A DNA stretch of 60,294 nucleotides from Acidobacteriota bacterium (GTDB lineage Bacteria; Acidobacteriota; Terriglobia; Bryobacterales; UBA6623). The notes under the pieces were generated by a model. The model saw nothing but the letters and a program-made list of their open reading frames with translations, made no database searches and had not been told where the DNA came from. The position numbers and the translations under genes were made by a program. Location of the stretch: positions 1 to 60,294 of the forward strand of contig JAQCLD010000012.1 of the NCBI GenBank assembly GCA_027592785.1. Reading direction: 5' to 3'. The first letter of the stretch is position 1. Each line of letters opens with the position of its first letter. Below are positions 1 to 10,118 of the stretch, in pieces.

Positions 1-138
1 TACGCCCGGCGCCCCAGGCTTGGTTGACACATTTCTAGTCTATCATGTTTTATAACACAGTAGTACTAGCAAACTGTTCACCCGGCCTGATGGTGGCGGG
101 CAATCCCCTCGTCCTGACGGAGGAAGCCAACGGAGCGC

Positions 139-354
139 CTAGGCCAAATCCACACTTTTCGGCGCAGTTTTACCGATACCGCTCCCAAATGGTCTACCGG
201 GGGGTTGTCCGCTTGGTTTCCCGCGATACTTGCGCGTTGAATCGCCACGCATCTCGACCCGATGGGCGTTGTGCATGAGGCGGTCGAGGATGCCGTCGGC
301 CAACGTGGGATCGCCGATCTGTTCGTGCCGCCGTGACACGGGCAGTTGCGAGTC
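139..354 (-). pseudogene. IS21-family IstB helper ATPase, C-terminal remnant
   Basis: Only the last part of an IstB-like transposition helper is recognisable. Read on the minus strand from about 354, it gives SQLPVSRRHEQIGDPTLADG, then ILDRLMHNAHRVEMRGDSTR, which is the typical IstB C-terminal end (IGDPTLAD..LDR..HNAHR.E..G.S.RK). The AAA+ core with Walker A and B, normally some 200 residues upstream in the protein, is missing. The frame runs on past the usual IstB end to a stop at 139, with a low-complexity tail that I do not recognise. No istA and no clear IS end lie beside it. The flanks (1-138 and 355-442) hold nothing else I can support. This is most likely a decayed scar of an IS21-type insertion. 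Confidence 0.7.
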
Positions 355-442
355 AGGGCGATGGAAGGCGCCTGGTCGCGGTCGCTGGCCTCGTGGTGTC
401 GCGATCATACGCCCGACCAAGAGTCCGCCGCATAATAGTGAC

Positions 443-898
443 GTGTTGGCCGACGAGGATTTTATGCGCGTCGCTCTGGAACTCGCCGCCAAAGGCGAGC
501 GGGAGGGTGAAGTGCCGGTCGGGGCTGTCGTTGTCTTAAACGGTGCAGTCGTCGGCGGCGGCCATAACCGGCCGATCGCGGCCAACGACCCGACCGCGCA
601 CGCCGAGATTGTCGCCTTGCGAGCCGCCGCTGCTGGGATTACTTCCCATCGCTTGGACGGCTGCGATCTCTACGTCACCATGGAACCCTGCGCCATGTGT
701 GCCGGGGCGTTGGTGACGGCGCGCATCCGACGGTTGGTTTTCGGTACGCGCGATATACGCTTTGGGGCTGTCCGCAGCAAGTTCCGTATTGCGGATTCGG
801 ACTTGCTCAACCACCGCGTTGAAGTCGTGGAAGGCGTGCTGGCCGCCGAATGTGTGGCGCCGCTGCAGCGGTTCTTCGCGGCGCGCCGTGGGGAGTGA
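443..898 (+). CDS. tadA: tRNA-specific adenosine deaminase TadA
   Basis: This enzyme deaminates adenosine 34 to inosine in the anticodon of tRNA-Arg(ACG), acting in the cytoplasm as a zinc enzyme. The product is about 151 residues, normal for the family. The zinc and proton-shuttle motif HAE is in DPTAHAEIVAL, and the second zinc motif is PCAMCAGAL (PCxxC). The start is uncertain. GTG at 443 (VLADEDFMRVALELA) matches the usual TadA N-terminus, while TTG 446 and ATG 464 are alternatives. The frame is open upstream to 230, but that extension is arginine-rich, reads through the IstB remnant and is unlike TadA. The only neighbour downstream is a small unknown gene after a 110-base gap. Confidence 0.93.
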   Translation: MLADEDFMRVALELAAKGEREGEVPVGAVVVLNGAVVGGGHNRPIAANDPTAHAEIVALRAAAAGITSHRLDGCDLYVTMEPCAMCAGALVTARIRRLVFGTRDIRFGAVRSKFRIADSDLLNHRVEVVEGVLAAECVAPLQRFFAARRGE

Positions 899-1008
899 TT
901 CGGCGCGGTTCCGCCTCAGCAGGCTGCTCACGCGTAGTTGATGATCGAGGCCCGTCTGGTTGACCGAGACTAGTCCAGGCGAAGGCAACTTATTGGAGGC
1001 TTGAAGCT

Positions 1009-1260
1009 ATGAGTTTGGGAGCTGACCCCACGCGGTGGGAACTAGAGGTAGCCAGCGTGGTCGACATCACCAAACCACCTGAGACCGATCAACTCAGAGT
1101 CGAGATCCGCCTGGAAGGAGATGATTTTTGGTTCGTACGAGAAACGGCCGCTGGCTTCGAAGTCGTTATTTTTGGCCGTGATGATGATGACCGCTGGTGT
1201 GTACAGGTTGAGGAGTTAGTGACTGTGCTTGAGAGAGCTAAACGGAAGCTTCTTGGGTAA
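1009..1260 (+). CDS. Small hypothetical protein, 83 aa
   Basis: I do not recognise this protein. It is 83 residues, acidic and soluble, with no signal peptide or membrane segment. The sequence alternates hydrophobic and charged residues (QLRVEIRLEGDDFWFVRE, FEVVIFGRDDDDRW), which suggests a small beta-sheet domain followed by a basic C-terminal helix (VLERAKRKLLG). A good Shine-Dalgarno GGAGG lies about ten bases before the ATG. That supports real translation. It stands alone between tadA and the convergent enolase-superfamily gene, so context gives no function. Confidence 0.6.
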   Translation: MSLGADPTRWELEVASVVDITKPPETDQLRVEIRLEGDDFWFVRETAAGFEVVIFGRDDDDRWCVQVEELVTVLERAKRKLLG

Positions 1261-1389
1261 TAGGGGATTCGGAAGGGCCAACGTTCTAATTTGAGTCAGT
1301 GACACGTCGTCCAGTGCCAGTGGCGCGGAGGTTGGTGGACGGTTCCACAGCGCTAGGACCCGCCGCTCACGAGCCTGGGCTCGGGTTGA

Positions 1390-1431
1390 GCAACGCAGTG
1401 AGGGCAACGCAGTGAGGGGCAACGTAGTGAC
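1390..1431. repeat. Three near-identical 13-base tandem copies
   Basis: Three copies of GCAACGCAGTGAG lie at 1390-1402, 1404-1416 and 1419-1431, with spacings of 14 and 15 bases. The third copy differs at two positions (GCAACGTAGTGAC). They sit just downstream of the stop codon of the minus-strand enolase-superfamily gene, inside a 185-base gap between convergent genes. The copies do not form a strong hairpin and there is no T-run. They could be a slippage product or a small dispersed repeat of this genome. Confidence 0.7.
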
Positions 1432-1445
1432 AGCACCTGCGGGGC

Positions 1446-2627
1446 TTAGGCATTTAGGATCAGGTCTTGTTTGATGGAGACGCCGAGGCCTGGTTTGTCG
1501 GGCAGTTGCAGGTAGCCGTCGGGGCCGACTAGCGGCGGGTCTTCCATGACGAAGAAGCCGTTCTTGTAGTCGCCTACTGGCTCCTCGTGCTGCAACTCCG
1601 CGTAAGGCGCGTTGGGGAAGGCGCCGACGAGGTGGAATTGGCAGATGGTGCCCAGAGCGCGGTCGCCGTTGTGCGGAATGCAGTACTTGCCCAGCGACTC
1701 GGCGATGACGGCGGACTTGCGGGCGTTGTTGACGCCGGAGGCCATGATCTCGGGCTGAATGATGTCCAAGCAACCCTGCTCAAGCAGTTCGCGGAACTCG
1801 TGCAGGCCGTAGTTGAATTCGGCGCCGGCGATGTACATGTCGCACTGGCGGTTGAGCTCGGCGAGATGGGCGTAGTCGTAGCGCGGCAGCGGCTCTTCGA
1901 GCCAGTACATGCCCATTTCCTGGTATGCACGGGCGGTTTCTAGGGCGCGTTTGAAATCCCAGGCGACGCCGGTGCTGTGGAAATTCACGGCGGCCATGTT
2001 GGCGTCGGCGGTTAGCACCAAATCGTCGCCAACGGCTTTGCGGGTGAGCTCGATCATGCGAATGTCGTCGCGCATCTCGGGGAAACGGCAGCGGAACTTA
2101 ATCGCATGCCAGCCCTCTGAATGCAGCCGGGTTGCGCGTTCGGCGCGTTCCTCGGGCGTGCCGAGCGCCATCAGGCTGGCGTAGGGCTTGATGCGTCCTT
2201 TGGCGCCGCCCCAGAGTTTGTATAGGGGCTGTCCGGTGGCCTTGCCGATGAGATCCCATAGGGCGACTTCGACGGCGGCGCCGCCGCGTTCGCGTCCGGC
2301 GTTGAGTTGCGAAGAGAGGCGCTCGATGTCGAAGGGGTCAGCGCCGACGATTTGGTTCTTGTAGACGGCGAGCAGGGATTCATCGAATCCGCCGCCGATG
2401 CCGATCAAGCCCTGATCGGTATGAATCTCGCAGAAGGAGCCGCCGCCAAGCCGGTAGCTGCGCGGACGCATGTTGAAGTCGATGTAGGAGCCGAGTTCCT
2501 TGACTAGACGAAGGCGCCGCAGGCGAAGGTCGGTGATCTTGAAGTTGACGCCTTTGAGCCGAGGGATGACGGCGAGCGGCGGCAGCGCCTTGAGCAGGTC
2601 GCGGCGGGAGAATTTGCTTTGGGACAT
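1446..2627 (-). CDS. Enolase-superfamily (mandelate racemase/muconate lactonizing type) enzyme
   Basis: This is a member of the enolase superfamily that should abstract a proton alpha to a carboxylate, using a Mg2+-bound enolate. Residues 1-20 (SRRDLLKALPPLAV) look like a Tat-type leader, so it may act in the periplasm, which is unusual for the superfamily. The barrel carries the expected residues. These are K177/R179 in the KxK position (IKFRCRF), metal ligands D208 (TADAN), E244 (LEEPLP) and E270 (AGAEFN), and a candidate base H319 (IPHNGD). Arg replaces the second lysine of KxK, so the subgroup and substrate are open: an acid-sugar dehydratase or a racemase are both possible. Length (393 aa) is normal. 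The next gene upstream on the same strand encodes a GlcG/HbpS-type protein. Confidence 0.88.
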   Translation of the reverse strand: MSQSKFSRRDLLKALPPLAVIPRLKGVNFKITDLRLRRLRLVKELGSYIDFNMRPRSYRLGGGSFCEIHTDQGLIGIGGGFDESLLAVYKNQIVGADPFDIERLSSQLNAGRERGGAAVEVALWDLIGKATGQPLYKLWGGAKGRIKPYASLMALGTPEERAERATRLHSEGWHAIKFRCRFPEMRDDIRMIELTRKAVGDDLVLTADANMAAVNFHSTGVAWDFKRALETARAYQEMGMYWLEEPLPRYDYAHLAELNRQCDMYIAGAEFNYGLHEFRELLEQGCLDIIQPEIMASGVNNARKSAVIAESLGKYCIPHNGDRALGTICQFHLVGAFPNAPYAELQHEEPVGDYKNGFFVMEDPPLVGPDGYLQLPDKPGLGVSIKQDLILNA

Positions 2628-2687
2628 CGGGGCCTCCGTGTGGCGGTCACATTCTAGCCCAGAAGGGAGTGGCGATACAGCGAACGT

Positions 2688-3110
2688 CTAAGCGCCGGCG
2701 ATCGCGGCGAAAGCGTCGACGCCGGCCTTGGCGACGATGCCGTCTTGGTTGGACATGACGCCGCTAATGCCGATGGCGCCAACGATTTGGCCGTCGGCGA
2801 ATAGCGGCAGACCGCCTTCGACGGCGACAACGCCGGGTAGCCCCATCATGCCGACGTTGCCGCCGGTGACGACATCGGCGAGCGCCTTGCTCGGACGTTT
2901 GTATAGCGCGGCGCAGCGGGCCTTCGCCTGGCTGACTTCGACGCTGCCGAGTTGGGTGTCGTCCAGCTTTTGGAAGTAAACGAGCAGACCGGCGGGGTCG
3001 ACGATGGCGATGCAAACGTTCCAGCTGTTGTTGATGGCTTCGGCTTGGGCGGCGGCGGCGATTTGCTTGGCGACGTCGAGGGTGAGGATGGGCTTGGAGG
3101 TGAGGGGCAT
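2688..3110 (-). CDS. GlcG/HbpS-family protein
   Basis: The 140-residue product matches the GlcG/HbpS fold (DUF336). Members bind haem or small molecules, and they are often encoded beside glycolate, diol or aromatic catabolism genes. Family features seen are the early LDVAKQIAAAAQAEA helix, the IAIVDPAGLLVYFQKLDD strand-turn, the YKRP motif, the glycine-rich MGLPGVVAVEGGLPLF and the final GAIGISG. The start at 3110 is chosen because GAGGAAA lies just before it and the family starts there. A longer reading from 3326 would add 72 unlike residues over the divergent gene's promoter. It lies 60 bases upstream of the enolase-superfamily gene and may share a transcript. Its ligand cannot be told from sequence. 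Confidence 0.88.
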   Translation of the reverse strand: MPLTSKPILTLDVAKQIAAAAQAEAINNSWNVCIAIVDPAGLLVYFQKLDDTQLGSVEVSQAKARCAALYKRPSKALADVVTGGNVGMMGLPGVVAVEGGLPLFADGQIVGAIGISGVMSNQDGIVAKAGVDAFAAIAGA

Positions 3111-3210
3111 TCGAATTTCCTCAGGCGATGATAGCCCAAGACGGGCGCATGCGGCGACTCTCAGCCGAAGCTCAGCCGCGATATGATACTTGTGGGGTTT
3201 TCTACCAACT

Positions 3211-5874
3211 GTGCGCGTTCTTTCTTCTGGACAATGTTGTTGTTTATTGCTGGCGCTCGTCTGCGGGACGGGAGCGGCGACCGCGCAGAGCTCCGATGAG
3301 CCGGCCCCAGCGGCGGAGACCGCCAACGAGGAATTGGCAGACGCCGAGCCCGATCAGCCGCAGCAAGACTCACAGCGCACGTCGCTCAACCTGTTGGGCC
3401 AGGTGGACTCGTCCAGCGGCGAAGGCCGCCGCAACGAGAACGTCAGCCTTACGTTGATCGACAACAACGTACTCAAAGAGATCAATGCCCGCATGGGCAC
3501 GACGGCCACGCTCGTTCGCGAGTTCGAGGCCGAGCGCCGGTACTTCGGTAAAGAATTCGGCGGGTCGGCTTCGAGCCCTTTGCACGTCAGCGGCACTTCT
3601 TCGCGAGCTGTCCACGGCAAGGCATCTTGGACTCATGGCAACAGCCTATTCAGCGCGAGGTCGTTCTTCCAGGTAGGAGTCGTGCAGCCGGCACGGTCAA
3701 ACGACTATGGCGGGACCTTCACGGCTCCGCTCTGGGAAGGCGCCAACATCACCTTGACGGGCGGACAGCGCAAGCTGCGGGGTCAGGTGAACGGCAACGT
3801 ACTGGTGCCTGCGGCGAACGAGAGAACGCCGACCGCAACGGACCCAGCAGTCCGGGCGAAGGTCCAGCAGATTCTCGACGCTTACCCGACTGAGTTGCCC
3901 AATCGCACGGACATTAACGAGCGAGCGCTAAACACCAACGCACCGCAGAATATTGATGACAACCGCGCGGGCGCGACGCTTGACCAGACTGCCGGCGAGA
4001 AGGATCACTTCTTCTTTCGCTACAACTTGACTCTGCAGGAAGTGGATGCCTTTCAACTTGTCGGTGGGCAAAACCCGGACACAACGACCAAGAATCACGA
4101 TTCGAGGATCACTTGGAGCCGGGTTTGGAATCCGGCTACGACCACGGACCTTTCGGTTGGGTTCAACCGCGTCAGTTCCGTGCTCGTTCCCGACGATAGT
4201 TCGATCGGACCGCTTTTCTTCTTCGGCAACACACTCCGGTTTATCGGGCCGACGACGACCGTCCCGCTTGACCGGGCACAGAACACTTTTCGTTACGCGG
4301 GACGGATTCAGAGAACGCAGGGCAACCACACGCTCCACGCAGGATTCGATCTTTCCCGCCGGCAGATCAACGGGTTCGAAAGTAACCGCCATCGTGGGCT
4401 GTTCAGCTTCAACGCAGATTTTGGGCGGACACGTTTGGAGAACTTGCTGTTAGGGACTCCGAGCAGTTACTTCCAGGGCATAGGCAATGCCCATCGCGGG
4501 TTTCGCGTCCTGAAACCGAACTTCTTCTTCGGCGACGTGTGGCGCGTTTCACAGAGACTCACGCTCAACTACGGCGCCCGGTACGAGTTCGCTCCGGCTC
4601 CGAGCGAAGTCGACGGACTCACTCAAATTCCTTACGATTGCGACTGCAATGACATCGCACCGTCCTTCGGCTTCGCTTATCGAGCCAATGATCGCTGGGG
4701 CGTGTTTCGCGGGTCCTACGGCTTGCACTATGGGGAAGTTTTTGCGACGACGTTCATGAGATCTCGATTCAATCCTCCTGAGATCTTGAGCCTCAACATC
4801 AACGCGCCGAGCTTGGTCGATCCGCTGCGCGATTTCGATCCCAATAGCGTCGACCCAAATCAGCGAACCGACTTCAATTTGCTGGATCCGGAGTTGGCCA
4901 CGCCTTACTCCCATCAATACAACTTCTCCTGGGAGTTGCGACCGGCAGGAGATTGGGTGATCGAGCTGGGCTATGTGGGCAGCCGATCGCACAAGCTGTT
5001 GAGCGGATGGACGGAGAACCGTGCGCGCCTAGTGGAAGGCATCGAACCGAAGACGTCGAACACCAATGAGCGACGTCCGGACCCGCGGTATGGGGATGTG
5101 TTTCACATTCTCAACGGATCGCGAGCTTTCTATGACGCGGCGAAGGTCACGCTACGTGCGCCGAACTGGGCAGGCATGACCTTGACCGCCTCCTACTGGT
5201 GGAGCAAGGCGATTGATCTTGGTGGAGATTACACCAATACGGCCGTCGGTCGGGACGCACGGCGCAACTTGAGCCCCAGCCAATTCGATGTTCACGGGAC
5301 GATGAAGGGAGTGAGCAATTTCGACCAACCCCACGCCCTGTTGATCAACGCAGCATACCTGACGCCCACACGGGGTACCGGCAACCGCTTCGTGGATGGA
5401 ATTGTCGGCGGCTGGCAGACGACGGGCGTAGTGCTACTGAAGACGGGGACTCCGTTGACAATCGATACGGGATCCGACGCGCCGGGTTTCGGCAACTTGG
5501 ACGGACAGAGCAGTGATCGTCCGAACTTGATCGATCCGTCGGTACTTGGCGCAAAGCTCGACCACCCCGATCAGTCCCGGCAGTTATTGCCGAAGTCTGC
5601 GTTCGCCTTCCCCACGCTAGATCAGCCCACGGGCAATCTGGGTAGGAACGTCTTCCGCAGAGACGGCATCTTCAACGTGAACGTGGCCGTGTCACGGCGC
5701 TTTCCGCTCAAGGGAGACGCGTCGTTGGAGTTTACCGTCGAGTCGCTCAACTTCTTGAACCATGCCCAGTTCGAGGAACCCGGCACGAGCCTGAACGACA
5801 ACAACTTCGGGCAGATCACCAATACGCTGAATGACGGTCGATCATTTCAGTTCACGCTGAACCTGGCATTCTGA
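3211..5874 (+). CDS. Oar-like TonB-dependent receptor / outer-membrane beta-barrel protein
   Basis: This is an outer-membrane barrel protein of the Oar-like type that is abundant in Acidobacteriota, presumably for uptake or binding of large substrates. A signal peptide (CCCLLLALVCGTGAATAQ) is followed by an acidic linker. The conserved block NENVSLTLIDNNVLKEINAR comes next, then TNAPQNIDDNRAGATLDQ and many barrel strands. The C-terminus ends in Phe (FQFTLNLAF), as outer-membrane barrels do. The N-terminal CarboxypepD_reg domain of classical Oar proteins is absent, and a plug domain is not obvious. GTG 3211 is preferred to TTG 3190 because a TATGAT box at 3182-3187 would put the transcript start between the two. 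It is divergent from the GlcG/HbpS gene. Confidence 0.85.
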   Translation: MRVLSSGQCCCLLLALVCGTGAATAQSSDEPAPAAETANEELADAEPDQPQQDSQRTSLNLLGQVDSSSGEGRRNENVSLTLIDNNVLKEINARMGTTATLVREFEAERRYFGKEFGGSASSPLHVSGTSSRAVHGKASWTHGNSLFSARSFFQVGVVQPARSNDYGGTFTAPLWEGANITLTGGQRKLRGQVNGNVLVPAANERTPTATDPAVRAKVQQILDAYPTELPNRTDINERALNTNAPQNIDDNRAGATLDQTAGEKDHFFFRYNLTLQEVDAFQLVGGQNPDTTTKNHDSRITWSRVWNPATTTDLSVGFNRVSSVLVPDDSSIGPLFFFGNTLRFIGPTTTVPLDRAQNTFRYAGRIQRTQGNHTLHAGFDLSRRQINGFESNRHRGLFSFNADFGRTRLENLLLGTPSSYFQGIGNAHRGFRVLKPNFFFGDVWRVSQRLTLNYGARYEFAPAPSEVDGLTQIPYDCDCNDIAPSFGFAYRANDRWGVFRGSYGLHYGEVFATTFMRSRFNPPEILSLNINAPSLVDPLRDFDPNSVDPNQRTDFNLLDPELATPYSHQYNFSWELRPAGDWVIELGYVGSRSHKLLSGWTENRARLVEGIEPKTSNTNERRPDPRYGDVFHILNGSRAFYDAAKVTLRAPNWAGMTLTASYWWSKAIDLGGDYTNTAVGRDARRNLSPSQFDVHGTMKGVSNFDQPHALLINAAYLTPTRGTGNRFVDGIVGGWQTTGVVLLKTGTPLTIDTGSDAPGFGNLDGQSSDRPNLIDPSVLGAKLDHPDQSRQLLPKSAFAFPTLDQPTGNLGRNVFRRDGIFNVNVAVSRRFPLKGDASLEFTVESLNFLNHAQFEEPGTSLNDNNFGQITNTLNDGRSFQFTLNLAF

Positions 5875-6053
5875 GTCGGCGATAGAAGATATGGCCGCGT
5901 GAGCCGATCGAGCAGCGCGCTGGTCATACTGGACCCAGCTTCTTCTCGCGCACGCACTTCTTGGAGCTGCTGTAGCCGCACGTCAAGACGTACACAACGC
6001 GTAGCCGGTCAAGCATGCGCTGGGCGGAAATGTGGGGGATAGTGCAGAAGCGG

Positions 6054-7856
6054 CTAGACTCGTTGCGGCCGCCCGATGCTCTCGGCGGCGAGACTGCGCA
6101 CCGTGGAGAGGAAGTGGCCTGCAGCGTCTCCCTTGAGGACGATTCGCTCCACATTGTCCGTCAGATGCCGGCGTTCTTCGACGGTCAGGTCCTTCTCGGT
6201 GATAACGATCACCGGGACCGCTTCCGCCCCCGGCAGGCGCCGGAATTCATCAAGGAAAGCAGAACCATCCATCTTGGGCATCACCAGATCCAGCAGTACT
6301 AGATCCGGTAGATCGGCAGCGGCGTACTCTAGCGCCTCCTGGCCATTCTCTGCAGTCCGGACCTCCCAGCCGTCATTGGCAAGGAACCTCCCGATCAGGT
6401 CCCGAATCGCGCTGTCGTCATCGACGATCAGAACCGAGCCCTTTGCGCTTGCCGTGGAGTCCGGGGGGACGAGGCGCTGCTCTGCAGGCGGCTCCGCAGA
6501 ACTTGAAGTGTTCAGCTGGTCGATTTCCCCAGCCGGCAATCGAACAGTAAACGTAGTTCCTAAGCCCGGTTCGCTGGAGACCTCGATGGTTCCACCCAAC
6601 ATCTCGCAGAAGCTTCGTGTGATCGTGAGCCCCAGGCCGGTACCGCCATACTTGCGCGTGGTGGAAGCATCGGCTTGCTTGAAGGCTTTGAATACATTGG
6701 CGATCTGATCGGGCTGCATGCCGATACCGGAATCCTTGACTTCGAATATCACCCAGCGACCTGCTGCCGTCGTTTCATAGCCAACGTGCAGGCTGATCAG
6801 CCCGGAGTGGGTAAACTTGCAAGCGTTGCTGAGTAAGTTGAACAACACCTGACGGACTTTAGTCACGTCTGAGTAACACGATTCCTCGCCGGGCGCGAAG
6901 CTGACAGTTAGACGGTTCGCGTTCTTGGCAACCAGCGGCTGGACGGTATTAGAAAGCTCTTCCACCACTTCGCGAACTTTAAACTGTTCCGGATACAGTT
7001 CCATCTCGCCGGCCTCGATCTTGGAGAGGTCCAGGATGTTACTGATCAGATCCAGCAAGTGTTTGCCCGCACCGCTGATCTTCCTAAGGTCGGAGACGGA
7101 ATCCTGCAACCCGGTCTCGTCAGCTTCTTCGATGAGCATTTCGCTGTAGCCGATGATGGCGTTCATCGGCGTGCGTAGCTCGTGGCTCATGTTGGCCAGA
7201 AACTGGCTCTTCGCTTCGTTGGCAGACTCCGCGGCATCCTTTGCTGTCGCGAGATCCCGCAACGTCTGGTTTTGGGCCTCAAGGTCTTCGGTCCGCTGTT
7301 GTAACGCTCGCGTCCGTTTTTCGATGCGGTATTCCAGGTCGGCCAGTTTGAGGTCCGCCAGCCGCTTGAGATGCCACTTCTGCGAGAGAGCGGTTGCGAG
7401 TTGCCGGACTTCAATGTTGTCGAACGGCTTCTTCAAGATCAGCAGGCCGTCTTGCTTGCCTAACTTCGTCAGCACGTCGTCCCAGGAGTAGTCCGAGTAC
7501 GCGGTACAGATCACGACTTGAAGCTCGGGATGGAGCTCCCAAATGCGTTCTATGGTTTCGACGCCGTCCCAGCCCGGCGGCATGCGGACGTCCACAAATG
7601 CCAACGCGTAGGGCCTTCCTTCCGCGGCGGCTGCGACTACCTTCTCCAATCCCTCTCTTCCCTGCAACGCCGAATCAATTTCAAAGTCGAGGGATCCGCC
7701 CTTTCGGGGCGTTTTGTCTCCGAACAGCAGGGCTTCTTCCTCGTCCATCCCGTGGTCGTGAGGCGCACTCAAGACCTTCTTGAAGTCGTCGTGGATCGCT
7801 GGGTTGTCATCGACGATCAGCACGCGGCGATTGAACTCGCTATCGACCTCTTTCAT
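6054..7856 (-). CDS. Hybrid signalling protein: REC-HisKA-HATPase-REC
   Basis: This cytoplasmic hybrid kinase is about 600 residues. It opens with an atypical receiver ([13 protein letters not shown]; phospho-acceptor Asp about 89 in [14 protein letters not shown]; conserved Lys in ILKKPFD) that carries an insertion after its first helix. A coiled coil (about 165-215) follows. HisKA is present ([14 protein letters not shown], His about 225), then HATPase_c with N and G boxes, then a classical C-terminal receiver ([23 protein letters not shown]). No membrane segment is seen. ATG 7856 overlaps the stop of the upstream kinase gene by four bases (ATGA), so the two are translationally coupled. It probably receives phosphate or state from that kinase, because no DNA-binding output domain is present in either. 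It is the last gene of the operon running from 11987. Confidence 0.92.
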   Translation of the reverse strand: MKEVDSEFNRRVLIVDDNPAIHDDFKKVLSAPHDHGMDEEEALLFGDKTPRKGGSLDFEIDSALQGREGLEKVVAAAAEGRPYALAFVDVRMPPGWDGVETIERIWELHPELQVVICTAYSDYSWDDVLTKLGKQDGLLILKKPFDNIEVRQLATALSQKWHLKRLADLKLADLEYRIEKRTRALQQRTEDLEAQNQTLRDLATAKDAAESANEAKSQFLANMSHELRTPMNAIIGYSEMLIEEADETGLQDSVSDLRKISGAGKHLLDLISNILDLSKIEAGEMELYPEQFKVREVVEELSNTVQPLVAKNANRLTVSFAPGEESCYSDVTKVRQVLFNLLSNACKFTHSGLISLHVGYETTAAGRWVIFEVKDSGIGMQPDQIANVFKAFKQADASTTRKYGGTGLGLTITRSFCEMLGGTIEVSSEPGLGTTFTVRLPAGEIDQLNTSSSAEPPAEQRLVPPDSTASAKGSVLIVDDDSAIRDLIGRFLANDGWEVRTAENGQEALEYAAADLPDLVLLDLVMPKMDGSAFLDEFRRLPGAEAVPVIVITEKDLTVEERRHLTDNVERIVLKGDAAGHFLSTVRSLAAESIGRPQRV

Positions 7857-10114
7857 GCGGAAACCCCTGTCCTGGTAAGGGGAAGTTCCAGCGTAAAGGT
7901 CGCTCCGCAACCGGGGCCGTCGCTCTCACCGACAAGGCTCCCCTGGAGCTCCTGTGCAGCCAGTGCGGAGCTGTGAAGGCCGAACCCATGTCCGTCCTTC
8001 CGGTTCGTAAAGCCGTGCTGGAAGATTTTGCCGAGATCGTCTTTGGCGATGCCCACGCCGTGATCGCTGATGGTTACCTGCACGCGTACTTCGCTAGGGC
8101 TTGAGATCCGAATCCGGACTAGCCGTTCACTCACGTCGAGGTGATCCATGGCGTACTTGGCGTTGCTGATCAAGTTGACCACGATCTGCAGCGCCTTGTG
8201 CCGGTCGATCATCACCGGCGGCAAGGGGGAATACTCGCGTTCGACCGCCACGTGATGTCGCCTCAGTCCGGCTTCGTTCAGCCGTATGGCGTCTTCGACG
8301 AGGTCCGCCATGTGCATTGGCTCGAGCACGCCGGAAGCGCGCGCGTACGATTGCTGCATCTGCACAATCGCTTTGATGTGCTCGATACTCTTGCCGAGAG
8401 AACGCACCTCCTCGCGATTGACGTTCTGCTCTCGCTCCAAATGTTGGGCGAGTTTTACGAGATACCCAGGCAGGTGCCGTCCCTTCTCGTCCTCGGTCAA
8501 GAACTTCCCAATATCCTGGTCGTGCTCTTGCATCATGGCCACGGCCCGGCCCAAGTTGGGGACTTTGGAACTGGAGATGGACTCCGCAACTAGATCCGCG
8601 GAGACGTTGACACTGTTGAGAACGTTGCCGATGTTATGCAGGACGCTGCTGGCGACGTCCGCCATCCCGGCCTTTCGAGACGATTCCAGCAGTCGTGCAT
8701 GCATTGCTTTCAGCTCGGCTTCGGCCTGTTTCCGGCGCGTGATGTCCGTTTGCGAACCGGCGACACGGAGCGGCGTCCCATTCTCGTCAACGACCACGAG
8801 ACCGCGCGTCAGGCACCACCGGAAACTGCCGTCGCGATGTTGAATGCGGTACTCCGTCTCGAGCTGATCCGACTCGCGCTGAATATGCTTATCGACCGCT
8901 TGGCGCGTGCACTCACGGTCTTCTTCCAGAATCCTGCCGAACCACTCGTCCGGAGTATTCCCTATCTCCCCTTCGTCGTAGCCCAGCATCGATTTCCAGC
9001 GAGGTGAGAAGTAGCACTGCTGCGTCTGTAGGTTCCAGTCCCAGATGCCGTCGTTGGCACCTCTCACGGCGCGTGCGTACCGCTCTTCGCTGTCACGAAC
9101 GCCGGCCCGGGCGACGGCCAAGCTGTCCAACATACCGTTGAACGCGTCAATGAGCCGGTTGATCTCGAGAATGGACGAATCGGTTTGGACCCTGTGCAGC
9201 AGCCCGGTTCCCACGCTGGCTTCCATTGGGCTGACCAGATCTGTAAGCGGTCGAACCACGGAACGAGATACCGCCCATGACAGCACGAGCCCGCCGACCA
9301 GCGCGACGCCCGCCGACCAGACGAACAGTCCCTCAACGACGCTCAGTACCGGCAGGACGGCGGAGTCCACCGACTGCAGGCTGCGAAGTTCAACGCCCTG
9401 CCCGAAATCAAGACCGGACAAGGACACGGCAAGAAAGTACTCCTCGTTCAGTGTGACCGGACAGTCAGAATTGGCAGTACAAGAGGCGAGTTCGGTCTCG
9501 AGTTGACGCAGGCCAGATGGGTCCAGGTTCGAAGCGACGACTCGGTCGTCTTTGGTTAAGACAACGGGTACGGTGAACTCGTCAAGGGTGAACTCCTGCG
9601 CAACGGTGATCGTCCCTAAAAGCTCTGACGCAAGGTTGATTGGATGGCTGCTGACGGAGTAAACGGCCCCATTAATCTCCACGAGCCCGGGTTGGAGCAT
9701 CGCTGTGTCGTCCGGTGCGAGGTTGGTGAACTCTCCCGCCGCCAGACGGACAGCGGCGAGGGTCTGCCCCTCAGCGTTCGCCGCTGCGATCATATCGAAA
9801 CCGAGGTTGGCGGCGACGATTTGCAGCTGATCGGCTAGCGTCCGCTTGGACTCCTCGCTGTAGCCCTCCATTTGAACGAGTTCGAAACCGGCTTTGAGCG
9901 TAGGGTTTTCACCCACGGCGGTTAGGAGTGGGCTGCTGGTCAGTTCAAAGTTGTCACGCAGGCGCGAGATGAACTGGTGGGTCTGCCGCATGGAGGCGCC
10001 AAGTCCGCCTTTTACGCTCGAGGTTACAAGGTCCTGGAGGGCGGTGAACCCAACTGCCAGAAGAAGGGCCGCGGGCAGAAAGAAGAGCAGAAATATCCTG
10101 GTGGAGAACCGCAT
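7853..10114 (-). CDS. Membrane sensor histidine kinase with HAMP and PAS domains
   Basis: This is an inner-membrane sensor kinase of about 753 residues. TM1 lies near residues 6-26 ([20 protein letters not shown]) and TM2 near 262-284. Between them is a periplasmic domain of about 235 residues with a Cys pair about six residues apart ([10 protein letters not shown]). A HAMP linker ([12 protein letters not shown]) and a PAS/PAC module (about 341-462, ending SQTDITRRK) follow. The phospho-acceptor region is [14 protein letters not shown] (His about 493), a variant H-box unlike HELRTP. HATPase_c closes the protein ([21 protein letters not shown]). The start at 10114 lies four bases after the upstream stop. 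Operon position suggests it senses something linked to the cupredoxin-like protein or the porin, for example copper or redox state. This is inference. Confidence 0.92.
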   Translation of the reverse strand: MRFSTRIFLLFFLPAALLLAVGFTALQDLVTSSVKGGLGASMRQTHQFISRLRDNFELTSSPLLTAVGENPTLKAGFELVQMEGYSEESKRTLADQLQIVAANLGFDMIAAANAEGQTLAAVRLAAGEFTNLAPDDTAMLQPGLVEINGAVYSVSSHPINLASELLGTITVAQEFTLDEFTVPVVLTKDDRVVASNLDPSGLRQLETELASCTANSDCPVTLNEEYFLAVSLSGLDFGQGVELRSLQSVDSAVLPVLSVVEGLFVWSAGVALVGGLVLSWAVSRSVVRPLTDLVSPMEASVGTGLLHRVQTDSSILEINRLIDAFNGMLDSLAVARAGVRDSEERYARAVRGANDGIWDWNLQTQQCYFSPRWKSMLGYDEGEIGNTPDEWFGRILEEDRECTRQAVDKHIQRESDQLETEYRIQHRDGSFRWCLTRGLVVVDENGTPLRVAGSQTDITRRKQAEAELKAMHARLLESSRKAGMADVASSVLHNIGNVLNSVNVSADLVAESISSSKVPNLGRAVAMMQEHDQDIGKFLTEDEKGRHLPGYLVKLAQHLEREQNVNREEVRSLGKSIEHIKAIVQMQQSYARASGVLEPMHMADLVEDAIRLNEAGLRRHHVAVEREYSPLPPVMIDRHKALQIVVNLISNAKYAMDHLDVSERLVRIRISSPSEVRVQVTISDHGVGIAKDDLGKIFQHGFTNRKDGHGFGLHSSALAAQELQGSLVGESDGPGCGATFTLELPLTRTGVSA

Positions 10115-10118
10115 GGCG

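Noticed and set aside
45-278. 77-codon plus-strand frame at the left edge, and TTGACA at 24-29 as a promoter
   Set aside because: The frame crosses the istB remnant, and no -10 box lies at a suitable distance from TTGACA.
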